Assembly (NCBI RefSeq): GCF_000003605.2
Contig: NW_003152255.1
Coordinates: 278,305 to 340,577 of the forward strand
Reading direction: 5' to 3'
Origin: Saccoglossus kowalevskii
Taxonomy: Eukaryota > Hemichordata > Enteropneusta > Harrimaniidae
Length of the DNA: 62,273 nt
Part shown: positions 9,731-20,906 of the stretch, one piece after another
Numbering within the stretch: the stretch's first letter is position 1
Layout: every line of letters starts with the position of its first letter
Made by a program: the position numbers and the translations under genes
The notes under the pieces: model-generated
What the model saw: the letters and a program-made list of their open reading frames with translations, nothing else
Told to the model about the DNA's origin: nothing
Databases searched by the model: none

Positions 9731-11298
9731 AAAAAAAATACAGAACTTAAGGAAATAAATACAAAAATAAATAGTAATTTACGCTGTGAAATAGAATCGA
9801 CAATTCCCTTCAATAATATGATATAAGGAAAATTGAAGCGAAGATTTAGACAACATTTGTTCTTTTTTGATTTGCGGGTCGCGGTGTTTTGATTGTTTTT
9901 CAGATGATATACTTGGTATCGTAAATAGATAGCGGGGATAACTTTAAGATTTTTGGAGCATGTTTAAATATTGTTTAAAAAAATAACATCTTCATAAAAA
10001 TCAAATATGGTATAATTTACCGTAAATTAAAAATATGTTTTTACACTAACTATTAGCAATAGTCAGCGCGTTTTACATTCATTCGTCAAACAAAATAAGA
10101 TGAAATGCGCGCAGTTTTTATTGTAAAATAATATTGTTCCTCAAAATATAAATATGAATTATTAATGATGCAATATAGAGGGTAACATATATTTTTAAAT
10201 ATTCCTTTTTGATATTCTGTAGACCAATTCGAAATATGATTTATCATTAACCAGAAATGTTGCGTTTGCAAGACACACAGTATTCGTCAGATGAACATTC
10301 TTAAATATTCTTAAATATACATGTGCCGTTGCACAATGGTATTAGAGAATTGCACTGTTTCATCGAACGAATACACAGATGTGTTCTATAAGAGCAGCGT
10401 TTCATGACAATGTGAATTATAATCCAATGTATTCATCAACGTACAGTATAGAGCAACGATATTAACAATTGTCCTCGTCTACGTTGCATCCTTAAAACAC
10501 AACAAGTAAGTGAGCATTTTTGCTAATATGTAAACAATGAAATTACATTCTGTAATCTATGCAAAACAAGAACAATACTGTCGTCAACAAAGCTAATGAA
10601 TATGTAATAATGTGAGGTAAAGCATATATGACAATTTAAAAAAAAAACTGCTGGTCACTGACCTTTTCCCGATAAAAAATGCACGTCTGGCGCCCATAAT
10701 GGAAATACCAAACTCAATTTAGAGAATATTATTTTGAGCGTGTCTGCCAACAAGTAATTTATTCCGTGTTTATAACGAAATGTTAACTTTTATCGATCGC
10801 ATTCAAGACAATAATAATGTCTATAGTTTTAATTACAAAGCGTTGAGTCCTGTAACCGGGCGTTTTACTGCGGGGTGTTGATTGAAAAACAACTCGGTTA
10901 CGCAATATGGCTTTGTTACTCGTACTACTAAGTTTGATCGTGAGTTTTAGGAGAATTTGTTTAAATTTTAGGGCCATAAATGAAACAATATAATATCGGA
11001 GGGAATTGTAAAGTATTTGTAAACATGAATGAAAGTTACCATTGAGAAGATAATCACAGTGTATTGAAATAAATATAAATCGAACACTGTAACAATGACG
11101 TATACAATGGTGTGTCAACGCAGAACGTTGATTAGATTCGCGTCTTGTCAAATATTAACCACTGAGCCGAACCATTCTGGAACATACGATTCGTGTTTGG
11201 CTTCAAGCATTTCATTATTATCCATACTATTAAGAATTAAGTTATAATTTAATACAAATCTACATATATAAAATAAATTGAAAAAAAAATGTCATTAC
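9731..11298. other. intron of the helical/Death-domain gene (upstream part)
   Basis: AT-rich, no coding signal. The donor is CAAG|GTAATG at 11299/11298 on the minus strand. A tRNA-like A-box (CGGCTCAGTGG, minus strand, 11159-11169) suggests a SINE fragment. Confidence 0.55.
11110..11175 (-). mobile_element. possible tRNA-derived SINE fragment
   Basis: On the minus strand CGGCTCAGTGG matches a Pol III A-box and GACGCGAATCT weakly matches a B-box about 20 nt further on. That spacing is too short for an intact tRNA, so at most it is a decayed SINE head. Confidence 0.25.
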
Positions 11299-12517
11299 CT
11301 TGTATTACACTTGCTTGTATTGATTTTGCCGGAGCAGACTTCATGGATGAGATGCTATTGCCAATATCCGAGCTTTGATCTGTCATAACAAGAGATTCCC
11401 CTTTCTTTACGGCTGGTTTCACGTCAGATCGTCTGCTACCCGCCGAATGGGAATCTTGCGAGTTCCCCAGAACGCCGTTTTCGTGTATGGGCGGAAGAGA
11501 AACCTCGTGGGTTTTCGCCACTTTATTTTTATTTCTTCCCGATGTACCCCTTCTTATTGTCGTAGCCATTTTCATTGTTTGCGTTTCGATGTTTGGAATC
11601 TTCCTTTCTGTGCCATTAACCGCCATGTTGCTATGATAACCGTTTTGGTTGTCAAGATCTTCCGAATGATCCGCTTTTTTCTTGAACTTTTTGAGAGTTG
11701 CATTGTCAAGTTCGTTGTCAGATTCGGCATCTTTGTACTGGTGGACCTGGTCGTGATGATCATCGACCGAGGCAGGTGGGCAATGAACCAACGGTGGCAG
11801 TGATACAGTTTTCTTTCTATCTGAAAGCTTCGAGGGGTTACTCATACTTGGAGCAATACTCCCATCTCCCTCACTCTCATGACCCAAAGATCGGGTGTAC
11901 TGTCGAAGTATTTTTAGAATGACTCGTATGGTTTCGTGTATCGTAGGAGCAAGGCTTATCACCCCACTAAAATCCAGCATGTCACCAATGGCAAGTTTAT
12001 GTCTTTCTCTGTTCAGCGAACTGAAATCATTGTCGTCCTTTAGGAGGGTTTCAAGTCGTAACAATTTAATGTTCAGCGCATGCGCTAAATTCACTCTCTC
12101 CTGGCAGTTGTCCGAGACATCGACCCGCTTTAGTATTTCACTTACAGTCTCATTGAGTTCGTCGCGGTATTCTCGCAAACGATCGATAATAACGAAAAAT
12201 CGGGCGAGAATCTCGGCTTTCACGGTGGTCAGCGGATTCTTGATGTAGTCGATGTACACCACTCTGACGTCAGACAGGCTTTTAACATCGTGTCGTCCGA
12301 CTCGGAGTTTTCGTACCAGTGCGGAGTTTGCTGTCGAATGAATGTAGGTGTCCTTCGACAACCTTGAGGGGCTTTTTAGAGTACTGACGAAGAAATTCTG
12401 CTGCCTGCAAAATGTTTCCCATTGCGTCACACACGCGTTAAGTCCCTCTACCAGTCTGCTGTATTTTTTGTGTATTTCCGCCTTGTACATTATTAGTACT
12501 TTGTCATCCGTTGTCAT
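11299..12517 (-). CDS. helical-domain exon 1 of the helical/Death-domain gene
   Basis: Encodes 406 residues plus one base from ATG 12517 (MTTDDKVLIM). The frame could extend to 12529, but only with TTG. Residues ~1-212 look wholly alpha-helical with several amphipathic segments (IIDRLREYRDELNETVSEIL; NLAHALNIKLLRLETLL; DFSSL; DMLDFSGVISL; IRVILKILRQY). Residues ~213-406 are a polar linker with SLPPL (239-243) and SLPPI (340-344), acidic and Lys-rich patches and Ser-rich stretches. The exon ends at donor CAAG|GTAATG, in phase with the Death-domain exon at 8948. The helical domain is shared with the plus-strand gene at 15421-16497. I do not recognise it. The Death domain suggests an adaptor in an immune or cell-death pathway, which is inference. 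Confidence 0.75.
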
Positions 12518-14441
12518 GTCAGCGTACAAGACATGGTGTTGTAAGATGTAACAGCGTTTAATATTGTGCTAGGCATGACAACGCGTTCAATCCCTGCCAT
12601 CGATCATTATAAATATGTATACGTATTTGTAGTCCGTCCTATAGCAACTGCAAATATCAGAATATGTACAAAAAATAATGAACCATATGAACTATCTGTC
12701 ATAAACATCGACATCGTGTTTCTGTTCAGGTGCGCTCAGCATATTACGACGGACAGGGTATGGGGCAATGCATGACGTTATGTAAAACAGTGTTTAAATG
12801 CGTTCGATGATACTAAATCCTTTCCGGACTGATTTCACAGAAATTCAAATCTAGTTCATCATATAAACAACAATCTATTCACCTGCATCACGATGCCGTT
12901 TCTGTTGCGAATGAAAGGTTGTGAAGAATTCCCCAAATGAGTTACTGAACGAAGTCGTGTAAATAGCGATACCTTTGATTACGATGGTACAATAAGTATA
13001 AGTATGAGTTGTCTTTTTTAGATCATCGTATTGACATCTTGCTGTGTAACTATTCCTCGATCGAATAATCGTTTCGATATTTCATTAAGATTTACCAAAT
13101 TCACTAATTGAAAATAATTTTTGCTTACGTAATATGGATCGTGCTAGTCCAATTCATCAGCACCCTATTTAAAAAAAAAAACGAATGGAAATGCTACAGA
13201 AAGTAAAAGTAAAAATAATCTCACCGATGGTGGGTTATTTTTATCGAGGAAAAAATGACCATTGAATGAACAAAAATAAATAAATCATTCCGACTTCCTG
13301 TGACGGATATTAAAGTAACGAGCCCCTATGGCCACATGCATGGGAAGAAGTTCAGATCTGCGGAGGGATCGAACCTGAGCTTTGCTGACACACGGCGAGA
13401 TACGATGTGCCCCATGATTTGTAAGATAAATGGGAGCTTAGTACGAGTATATCAGGCTACACCTTTGAAGTGGTGCTTAAAGTTAGCAAATTTAAAACGT
13501 ACAATGTTCCTACCTAAATTCATCGCTCGTCCACCGAGCGCAGTCCTTGCGCAATTCACGTCAAATTAATCTACGAAGCGCATAACAAGCAGGACGCATA
13601 GACGTTGTCGACCTCCTGTGTTTTGCGACTTAGTGAACTTTGACCTGACGCGACTCCAGTGCTATTAGAAACTACTTAACATGGCTGGTCGTCATGGTTA
13701 CGTTGTCGAGCACCTGTTCCACATGTTTCATTTCAAATTGCGTTTGTCATGGGCTGGATTTTTTTCTATACAGAGTTTCTATCGATACCAATTGTTTATT
13801 ATGAATTATAAAATGCCTAACCAGCAGCGTGTCGTTTTTACTTCTTGTTTGCGCTACACTAGCCAGCATTCTATAAGCTCTTGCGTATTGGTGCCGAAAC
13901 TGTTAAAATAAAAGTGAACGCAGCGGTGTGTGGCGTTTTTATATGTTGTTGAATTGGTAACCCACCTAATCAAAACACCCGGGGAATGTGTCTGTCGTTG
14001 GTTTTCCATTTAAATTAACCTCCCATCATTGTAATCATTTTTAAAGTTGGAATTGTCAGAACACCATGACCTCTATATTATTAATTTTAAATTTCATTTT
14101 GGCGATTTTACTCGAAAAATACATTACAAAATATGACAGACAAGATACTCCGCGGAAAATTCTACTGACCAATTATGCTGTGGCTGACATGGCAACGCTC
14201 AAGTGGTAGTCAATTGTCTCATCCAGGTTCCATTGATGTCGACGATTACCCTACATAAACATTAATATTGTCATACCAGCTAGTCACTGTTGGTTACAAT
14301 CACATGTTTGCTGTTACTTGGCATCGAGTATTGTTGTCGTACATCAGTTCAGTGTGCACAGACTATGACACAACTGCTTGATTTCACGTTTGTACGTTGT
14401 TTAATTAATGCGGTGAAATTCACGTGGCATTGATTTTAGTG
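12518..14441. other. intergenic region between divergent paralogues
   Basis: Separates the minus-strand helical/Death-domain gene from its plus-strand paralogue and must hold at least the minus-strand promoter. I see no TATA box at a convincing distance and no supported coding sequence. The longest frames start with near-cognate codons or have no domain. Confidence 0.4.
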
Positions 14442-14524
14442 CCGCCGCCATCACCTCCGCCGTCGCACGGTGAAGGGGACCACCACCACAACAACAACGA
14501 CGACACGCGCTCACCTAATACAGG
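14442..14524 (+). other. candidate 5' exon of the helical-domain paralogue
   Basis: Flanked by a plausible acceptor (TTGATTTTAG) and donor (ATACAG|GTAAAA). In one frame it reads PPPSPPPSHGEGDHHHNNND, then DTRSPNT, and if joined to the acceptor at 15418 (CGACACAG|AAATGG) continues in frame as TEMEGGN. No ATG precedes it in that frame, so it is either 5' UTR or the continuation of a further upstream coding exon. Trinucleotide-rich sequence can give this by chance. Confidence 0.3.
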
Positions 14525-15420
14525 TAAAAATCAACAGGTTGTTATTCTATATATGGGGTGTATACGCACAAATCTACTGCATCTAGATGGATTTTTGCAG
14601 AGTTTCGCAAGTTTTGCAAGTTCTGTTTTTATGATTTTAATCGAATGTATTTTTTTTTGGTAGCGAGGGTGTCTATAGCGTATTTTGGACCGAGGTTGTA
14701 ATGTGATGACAACTTGAAATCGAGGCATGGCCGACTGAAGTATGTTGCTGTGAAAACGATATTTGTCGAAGTAACCGATTGCTATCAGCGTGGAATAAGA
14801 AATATATCAGTTTGCCGTGCTTTCAGCATAAGCTGAGGTAGATCATTTAGTGCACATGAACGGTGTAAGTGACACATATGCACACTCTAATGACGGACAT
14901 GTTGCGTAGTTGCTCCCGTTAGGAAAACCTTACCATCATGACGGGTATGGACGAATAATAGATCATCACCGTAACGTACGTGCCTTGCCGACCGGGGATC
15001 GCCACAAAGTACACTTCAATGGAACAATATTTAGTCACCTAGAGTCTCACTTGCTAGTGAAACTACCCACCAAGTCATAAATGAAACTACATCACAGAAT
15101 CTTCTACGAGTAAATCAAATATCTTGGATGCTAACTTCAAGATTTTTTCTCCTTATTTTGACGTATTGACATAAAACAAGTTGGAAAAATACCCCCAAAT
15201 ACCTACAGGTCGAGCATAGTTCTTGTATCCCCCGACGGTTTACATTGCTGCCGAGAAACGGAATCACCGTAGTTACGCTACACTGTAATACGTCGTTGAG
15301 AACGAAGCCAATGGTGTAATAAAAATACGATCGTAAAATAAGGGAACTCTTGTAGGTCGCTTGTTTGGGTTAATTGTTCCCCGCCTTTGTGAATACAATC
15401 GTTAACCTTTCGACACAGAA

Positions 15421-16497
15421 ATGGAGGGAGGAAACTTACATACTGACGTTTTACAGGAACAGAACCGAATATTTTACGGTATGATTACGAAGTTGGTGTT
15501 ACAATATGAAAGATTTCTAGACAGGCGAGATTCTTTTGTGAAGGCATTGCGAATGGCAAGCGCAATTAAGAGAGCAGTGCACGTGAGTTATGTACTGGAT
15601 GAAGTTAACGTCGGAGGTACTGGTTTTCCCGCCGAATTCAACGCCAGCTACGGCAACAGCAGGTGCTTTGGCGTGCGAAATATAAACCAAATCAAAGCTT
15701 ACTGTACGCTTCTGAGAGAAAATATTTCAACGGATGAAGGTAACTATATCAAGTGCTTGCAAGACTTTATCAGTACATGGAATTCTTTTAAGGAACTGTT
15801 GAAATACGTTAAAAACAAAGTCTGGCCTGCGAGGTATTCTTGCGAAGCAGAAGTTGGACAGCGCGATATACGCAAAACGTTGGTACATGATATTAATCGA
15901 GCCCTAGAGAGTTGGCACAAACTTCAGCAAGACTATTACGATTTTTCGCAGCTGTATAAAGACCCAACAACCACGCAACTCAGATTCGGGAACGGCTTGC
16001 ATTACAGTTTAAGACGAGAGGATTTCCCATTGTATGGGGGCGCTATGTTGGTTCTCCCAAAATTGGTGAATCTGTCTTTCTTGGTACACGATCTTATTAA
16101 GGACTACTGCTCGATAAACCAGAGACGAACTCACGCGTACAGCTTTCGGAGGTCCGAGACTTACCGGGGAAAGAATCAACCGGATGCAAACACAGTTTTT
16201 GCGAAGCGTGCAAAAGCCGTCGAGCAATCGGAGTCCGAAGGCAACACGTTAGCCACACAGTCTCAGTTCTCGAGAACGTCAAACAAATTGCCACCATTGT
16301 TAGTGACGTCGTCGTTGAAGCTACCCAAAATCTTGTCACCAGGAAATCCCAAACAGTATCACTCCAATGCATACCGCACTATGTACGGCACTACAGCCAA
16401 AAACAGTTACACAGTGGGGGATCCAATGGACAGACTTCGACGCATGGGGGCATCCTTCGACAGGAGTGCCAGATGTTTCTACGCATCCAAGAGATAA
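15421..16497 (+). CDS. helical-domain paralogue without Death domain, 358 aa
   Basis: Uninterrupted frame from ATG 15421 to TAA. Residues ~10-232 are predicted helical and align block by block with exon 1 of the minus-strand gene: RRDSFVKAL with QQNFFVSTL; NINQIKAYC with SLSDVRVVY; TLVHDINRALESW with NLAHALNIKLLRL; YDFSQL (173-178) with NDFSSL; and the last helix before KDY with that before RQY. Overall identity is low, but the order, spacing and the DFS motif agree. Residues ~235-358 form a polar basic tail with NKLPPLL (288-294) and KLPKI (300-304), recalling the SLPPL motifs of the paralogue. No Death domain or intron follows. An acceptor (CGACACAG) ends 2 nt before the ATG, so a 5' exon upstream is likely. 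Function unknown. Confidence 0.75.
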   Translation: MEGGNLHTDVLQEQNRIFYGMITKLVLQYERFLDRRDSFVKALRMASAIKRAVHVSYVLDEVNVGGTGFPAEFNASYGNSRCFGVRNINQIKAYCTLLRENISTDEGNYIKCLQDFISTWNSFKELLKYVKNKVWPARYSCEAEVGQRDIRKTLVHDINRALESWHKLQQDYYDFSQLYKDPTTTQLRFGNGLHYSLRREDFPLYGGAMLVLPKLVNLSFLVHDLIKDYCSINQRRTHAYSFRRSETYRGKNQPDANTVFAKRAKAVEQSESEGNTLATQSQFSRTSNKLPPLLVTSSLKLPKILSPGNPKQYHSNAYRTMYGTTAKNSYTVGDPMDRLRRMGASFDRSARCFYASKR

Positions 16498-16647
16498 AAA
16501 AATGGGGTTTGTATAAAAAACAAAAACAAAGAGAAACACTGAATATGCCATTTTCTAAATATATGTTAGTATATTGCTTGTTGTTATATACATTGAACTA
16601 ATTTTTTTAAAAACGTTACTAATATAGTATCAGTTCTACGATATGTG
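16498..16647. other. 3' flank of the helical-domain paralogue
   Basis: AT-rich, likely 3' UTR. No canonical AATAAA is evident close to the stop. Confidence 0.4.
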
Positions 16648-16959
16648 ATTTTCCGTTCAACTGCGAGATCTCGCGAGTTGCGTGAAATACGAGCACCGAA
16701 CGTCTGCCGCAAAAAGCGAACGATTTGATTTTGAACCCGAATTTCTGTATTTCGTAGCTCACATCGAAAGACCGATTTTTGACAGGGGAATATTGCGTTT
16801 GAATACCCTTACTTCATAGAAATTGACCATCATCAAATGTGTACAGCACCTTATTTAAGCATGGAAATATCCCCCCAAATACTTTCGCGTGAACTTTGTT
16901 TCTCCTGTTTTTACGTTTGATTTCACGCATAGCGCGGGATCTCGCAGTGAACGGAAAAT
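16648..16959 (+). mobile_element. MITE-like element with ATTTTCCGTTC termini, copy A
   Basis: 312 bp with terminal inverted repeats: ATTTTCCGTTCAACTGCGAG at the left, and the reverse complement (CTCGCAGTGAACGGAAAAT) at the right. A second copy at 55493-55769 is in the opposite orientation and shares internal blocks such as CATCAAATGTGTACAGCAC. No transposase frame. The family is not recognised. Confidence 0.75.
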
Positions 16960-17915
16960 GGTTTATTACATTATGCTCATGCACTTTGGATTAGTACTAC
17001 GTACAGGTAATAGAAAACGCATTCGAAGTCGCGAAGCTCAATGTTTTATCAAATCGACATTATTTAGTAAGTGACAAAAACAACGTTCGAGTTTACGGTA
17101 CAACATTCTTTAGTGTACGATGCCGGATGAAACACTCTATATGAGACGTACACCCACAGTTGTATACTGTATACACACTCAAAGGCTACACTAGTTGACT
17201 ATATTAGAACAATCGTGTTGTTTATATACATTGTTAAATAAATATATGACCAGTTGCAGTAAAAAATAGCGTTATCGACATTAAAGGGGAACCGCTCAAT
17301 CCCAGGGATTGCACCAAAGAATCATGGGACACTATTGTTTATGTTGTTTACAATGTTAATCTATCTTTTGTTATCCATTGTTATTTTAATCCAGAAAGTA
17401 AATATGTTGTGAGATTAGGCTTAACTAGAAGGTGCCCCTTTAAGTAAAAAGTTACATAATACAGACACGGAGATGGTCTGTCTAACCTCGAGTAACCACA
17501 GTGTTTTCAAGACAAAATCATACTGTCGCAAATACATACAGACAGTGATTCAGAAAACACGAAAATGAACATTTATTTATCGTATATATATACATAAGTC
17601 AACATTGGTTTCGCTCGTAATCTTTGATGTTTCGCCTCAAAACATGGTTATTGCCGTTGAGGGCGTACATCACAATCAGACGATTCGACTTCGTCCGAGG
17701 TATGTTTATTAGCTGTGCATGAAGTATTATAGTTTCACGGTTTGCATATATGTGACGTCATGGATTTAGCAGAGTACTTTGCAGAACATATACCATTGCG
17801 CAACTGCATTTTGGGATATGACCGTGACCTTCATCAACACCCTCAGTTACACTCACAATTTGACTTGATAAATGTTATCGACTCTTCTGCGATCTCATCG
17901 CTGTTATCCTCGGGG
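16960..17915. other. intergenic, no gene seen
   Basis: AT-rich DNA without a supported coding frame or repeat. Confidence 0.45.
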
Positions 17916-18768
17916 GCGTAGCTACGTCACAGACGTTCCACGTTGCTAAGACGCGCACCACTGTACTNNNNNNNNNNNNNNNNNNNNNNNNNNNNNNNNN
18001 NNNNNNNNNNNNNNNNNNNNNNNNNNNNNNNNNNNNNNNNNNNNNNNNNNNNNNNNNNNNNNNNNNNNNNNNNNNNNNNNNNNNNNNNNNNNNNNNNNNN
18101 NNNNNNNNNNNNNNNNNNNNNNNNNNNNNNNNNNNNNNNNNNNNNNNNNNNNNNNNNNNNNNNNNNNNNNNNNNNNNNNNNNNNNNNNNNNNNNNNNNNN
18201 NNNNNNNNNNNNNNNNNNNNNNNNNNNNNNNNNNNNNNNNNNNNNNNNNNNNNNNNNNNNNNNNNNNNNNNNNNNNNNNNNNNNNNNNNNNNNNNNNNNN
18301 NNNNNNNNNNNNNNNNNNNNNNNNNNNNNNNNNNNNNNNNNNNNNNNNNNNNNNNNNNNNNNNNNNNNNNNNNNNNNNNNNNNNNNNNNNNNNNNNNNNN
18401 NNNNNNNNNNNNNNNNNNNNNNNNNNNNNNNNNNNNNNNNNNNNNNNNNNNNNNNNNNNNNNNNNNNNNNNNNNNNNNNNNNNNNNNNNNNNNNNNNNNN
18501 NNNNNNNNNNNNNNNCCATCACGGTGAAAACAAAGGTCGAAAACGCTCAGAAAACTATACTTTTGGAATGTTGTTGTGAATCCCCTGAACTGTGTAAACA
18601 GATCACCCCTGCATGTCCAGTATATATAATTATGGTTTTGTGCTGTTTTCTCAAATTTAGCTATTTTCACCGGCGTTCTGCAGCAGCTCGCGCAGAGCCC
18701 GTAGAAATACGTGGTACAGTTGTGCGCGTCTTAGCAATGTGGAAAGTCTTGTGACGACGTAGCTCCGC
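17916..18768. mobile_element. inverted-repeat element enclosing an assembly gap
   Basis: The left arm (17916-17967: GCGTAGCTACGTC...TTGCTAAGACGCGCAC) is mirrored by the right arm (about 18717-18768: GTGCGCGTCTTAGCAATGTG...GACGTAGCT). The arms are about 52 bp and differ by a few substitutions and small indels. The 548-base N run lies inside, next to the left arm. This is a transposable element or large foldback; the unresolved centre is unknown. Confidence 0.65.
17968..18515. other. assembly gap (N run)
   Basis: 548 undetermined bases. Open frames crossing it are artefacts. Confidence 0.99.
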
Positions 18769-20635
18769 TCTTTTTTGTACTAAAACCAAGATGGTCGTCA
18801 ATCACCGATGGTTGTACTCAATCATTTGAGTAAATACACCATTTATAAAAATCGGAGAGCTTCTGTGACGTCAACATTGATCGTTGATGGACGACTTCAG
18901 ATCAAAACGACGTTTTGAACAATCTTGTAACTAGAGAGGGCGCTGTTAATAGAAAGGGTGGAAGTCGTTACGTATTACTTACGGAAAAAACACTTGGAAA
19001 TAATAGTGTCAATTACTTCTCATTTGAAAATCATTTTAATTTCCGTCCAGTCCACGTTATTAAAGTTTGGAACGTTTTCCATGAATGATTATATGCAACA
19101 CTTTTTTCCTAAAATTGTTATCAAAAATAGTTCAAAACTGCACCATTAGTTTTATTTCCAATAAATGGGGCGCCGTGTGATTGAATATACAAATGTATAT
19201 AACTGTATTGTTAAGTATTAAAATATACAATCATGACTCAATAATGACGTGTTTGTCTTTTTTAATAAGTATATATAGCCATCTATATATGATTACTGCT
19301 GAATATATGTTTGGACTTCCAATTGTGTGCACCCGGCTTCATGATTGAACATATCTTACAACGATCTGATACCGACTGTAGTCCTGGAAACCAGAATGAG
19401 TTATCATCTGAACCGCTGGTTACTCGTTGGTTATTTAGAAGGTTTGTTTCTCCAATTGGCCTTAGGCGCAAGCGATTGCTGATATCTCGATGAGAGAGTG
19501 TGAACCCGCATGGCATGCGACCTATTTCGTCACTCAAATAGTGTTCTCTTTTTTTCTCCCATCATCTTGCCCAATATTTCGAATACTATACCTCGGTGAT
19601 TCAGATCAGTGGAACAATAGACGCTACCAACGACGGAAAATGAAACTCTATTTGAGGAACATAAACAAGTAGCATGGTTCTCTCTAAGCCTAACTGAAAT
19701 ATCACGATGAACATATACAGATAAAAAAATAATGGGGGGGGGGCAGTATCGCCTAAATTCAAAACAAGGTCCCACTACGTGTTCATGAAACGTGGTGAAT
19801 TCTGGTCTTAAAAATGGCCCGAAAACACGGCGAATGTTCGTAGGAAAGGTATATGTTGGGTAGGTATAGTTTTACATTCATTTAATGCAATGTCGTATTG
19901 CATCTATTTCTATTGCGCGCGGGAAACGAAACCTTAGTTAATTTTAACCATTACATAAGTGACATACGGCGTTCCCAATGTATACACAATTATGTATGTA
20001 CATATAAGACTGTCAGTGCAGTGTCGAGATCATGTTGCATGCGGGTCTTCGGAGGTTAATGCTTTGAAGTCCGCTCCAGGAATTAAGGTGGATTATCGAG
20101 CACGGCATGTTCCCCTAATCCCGTCCTAATTCGATTAATACGACGGACCAAGTTGCCTTGCCTATATTGAAACTCGATAAATTATTTTGCTCTATCGCCT
20201 TCATGTCAAATATGTGTTTTTTCTCTAATACGAGATAAACTAACATGCCGTAACGCTTCACGATATGTTAGTTTTTTTCTATTGCGATTAGGAAATTATT
20301 TTAAGGAAGTTATTATTTTTAACCTCAACTATATGTACTGTTTGAAGTCAATTTATACAGTGCCCGTTTCTGAATCTATGACGAATCGCCACTAGACATG
20401 GGTTAAACAAATATATGTGTGCGGAGAATTAGTAGTTGGGAGACTTTTTAATGTCGTCTCACATATCACGTCTCACGGCTTTATATCACACACATGTTGT
20501 AACCGACATCTGAAACCACCAGATATATTTTAAATAATATAATTTTTAATACTAATAATAAATAAATCAAGAAATACTATGTAAAACGACCAATATCTTA
20601 AAATATTGGCTTATTTTGCGATAGTCAGCCACGGT
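18769..20635. other. intergenic, no gene seen
   Basis: AT-rich. It contains a G-run at about 19733-19743. No supported coding frame. Confidence 0.45.
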
Positions 20636-20772
20636 AGTAAAGGGTTGTAGTCGTCGCGCCGCGTCCTGTTCGATATGGGACTCATAGCGACGTGTATAAC
20701 GCGTGTAAAATACATTGTTTTTTTTTTACATGAAATTCGAACACGCGCTGCACTACGACCGCCACCCTTTAA
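20636..20772 (-). mobile_element. TTAA MITE-like element, copy 2
   Basis: Contains GTCGTCGCGCCGCGTCCTG, TCGATATGGGACTCATAGCG, an ACGCGTGTAAAATACATTG core, a TTTACATGAAATTCGAACAC segment, then CGACCGCCACCCTTTAA. It matches the copy at 6097-6216 in the same orientation, and the right end is TTAA. Confidence 0.75.
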
Positions 20773-20828
20773 TAAGTCAATTTGTTTGCACGGACCAACC
20801 AGGTTGCCTATTACATAGTACGAAGATT

Positions 20829-20906
20829 TGTCGTCACGCCGCGTTCCGTGGGACTCATAGCGACGTGTACAACGCGTGTAAAATACATTGTTTGTATACA
20901 TGAAAT
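20829..20906 (-). mobile_element. TTAA MITE-like element, truncated copy 3
   Basis: GTCGTCACGCCGCGTTCC, GGGACTCATAGCGACGTG and GTGTAAAATACATTG repeat the first half of copy 2, about 190 bp downstream. The second half is missing after the ATACATGAAAT segment. Confidence 0.65.

Noticed and set aside
17875-18670. Long open frames across 17968-18515, and similarly across 45362-46076
   Set aside because: They run through N bases and carry no evidence.
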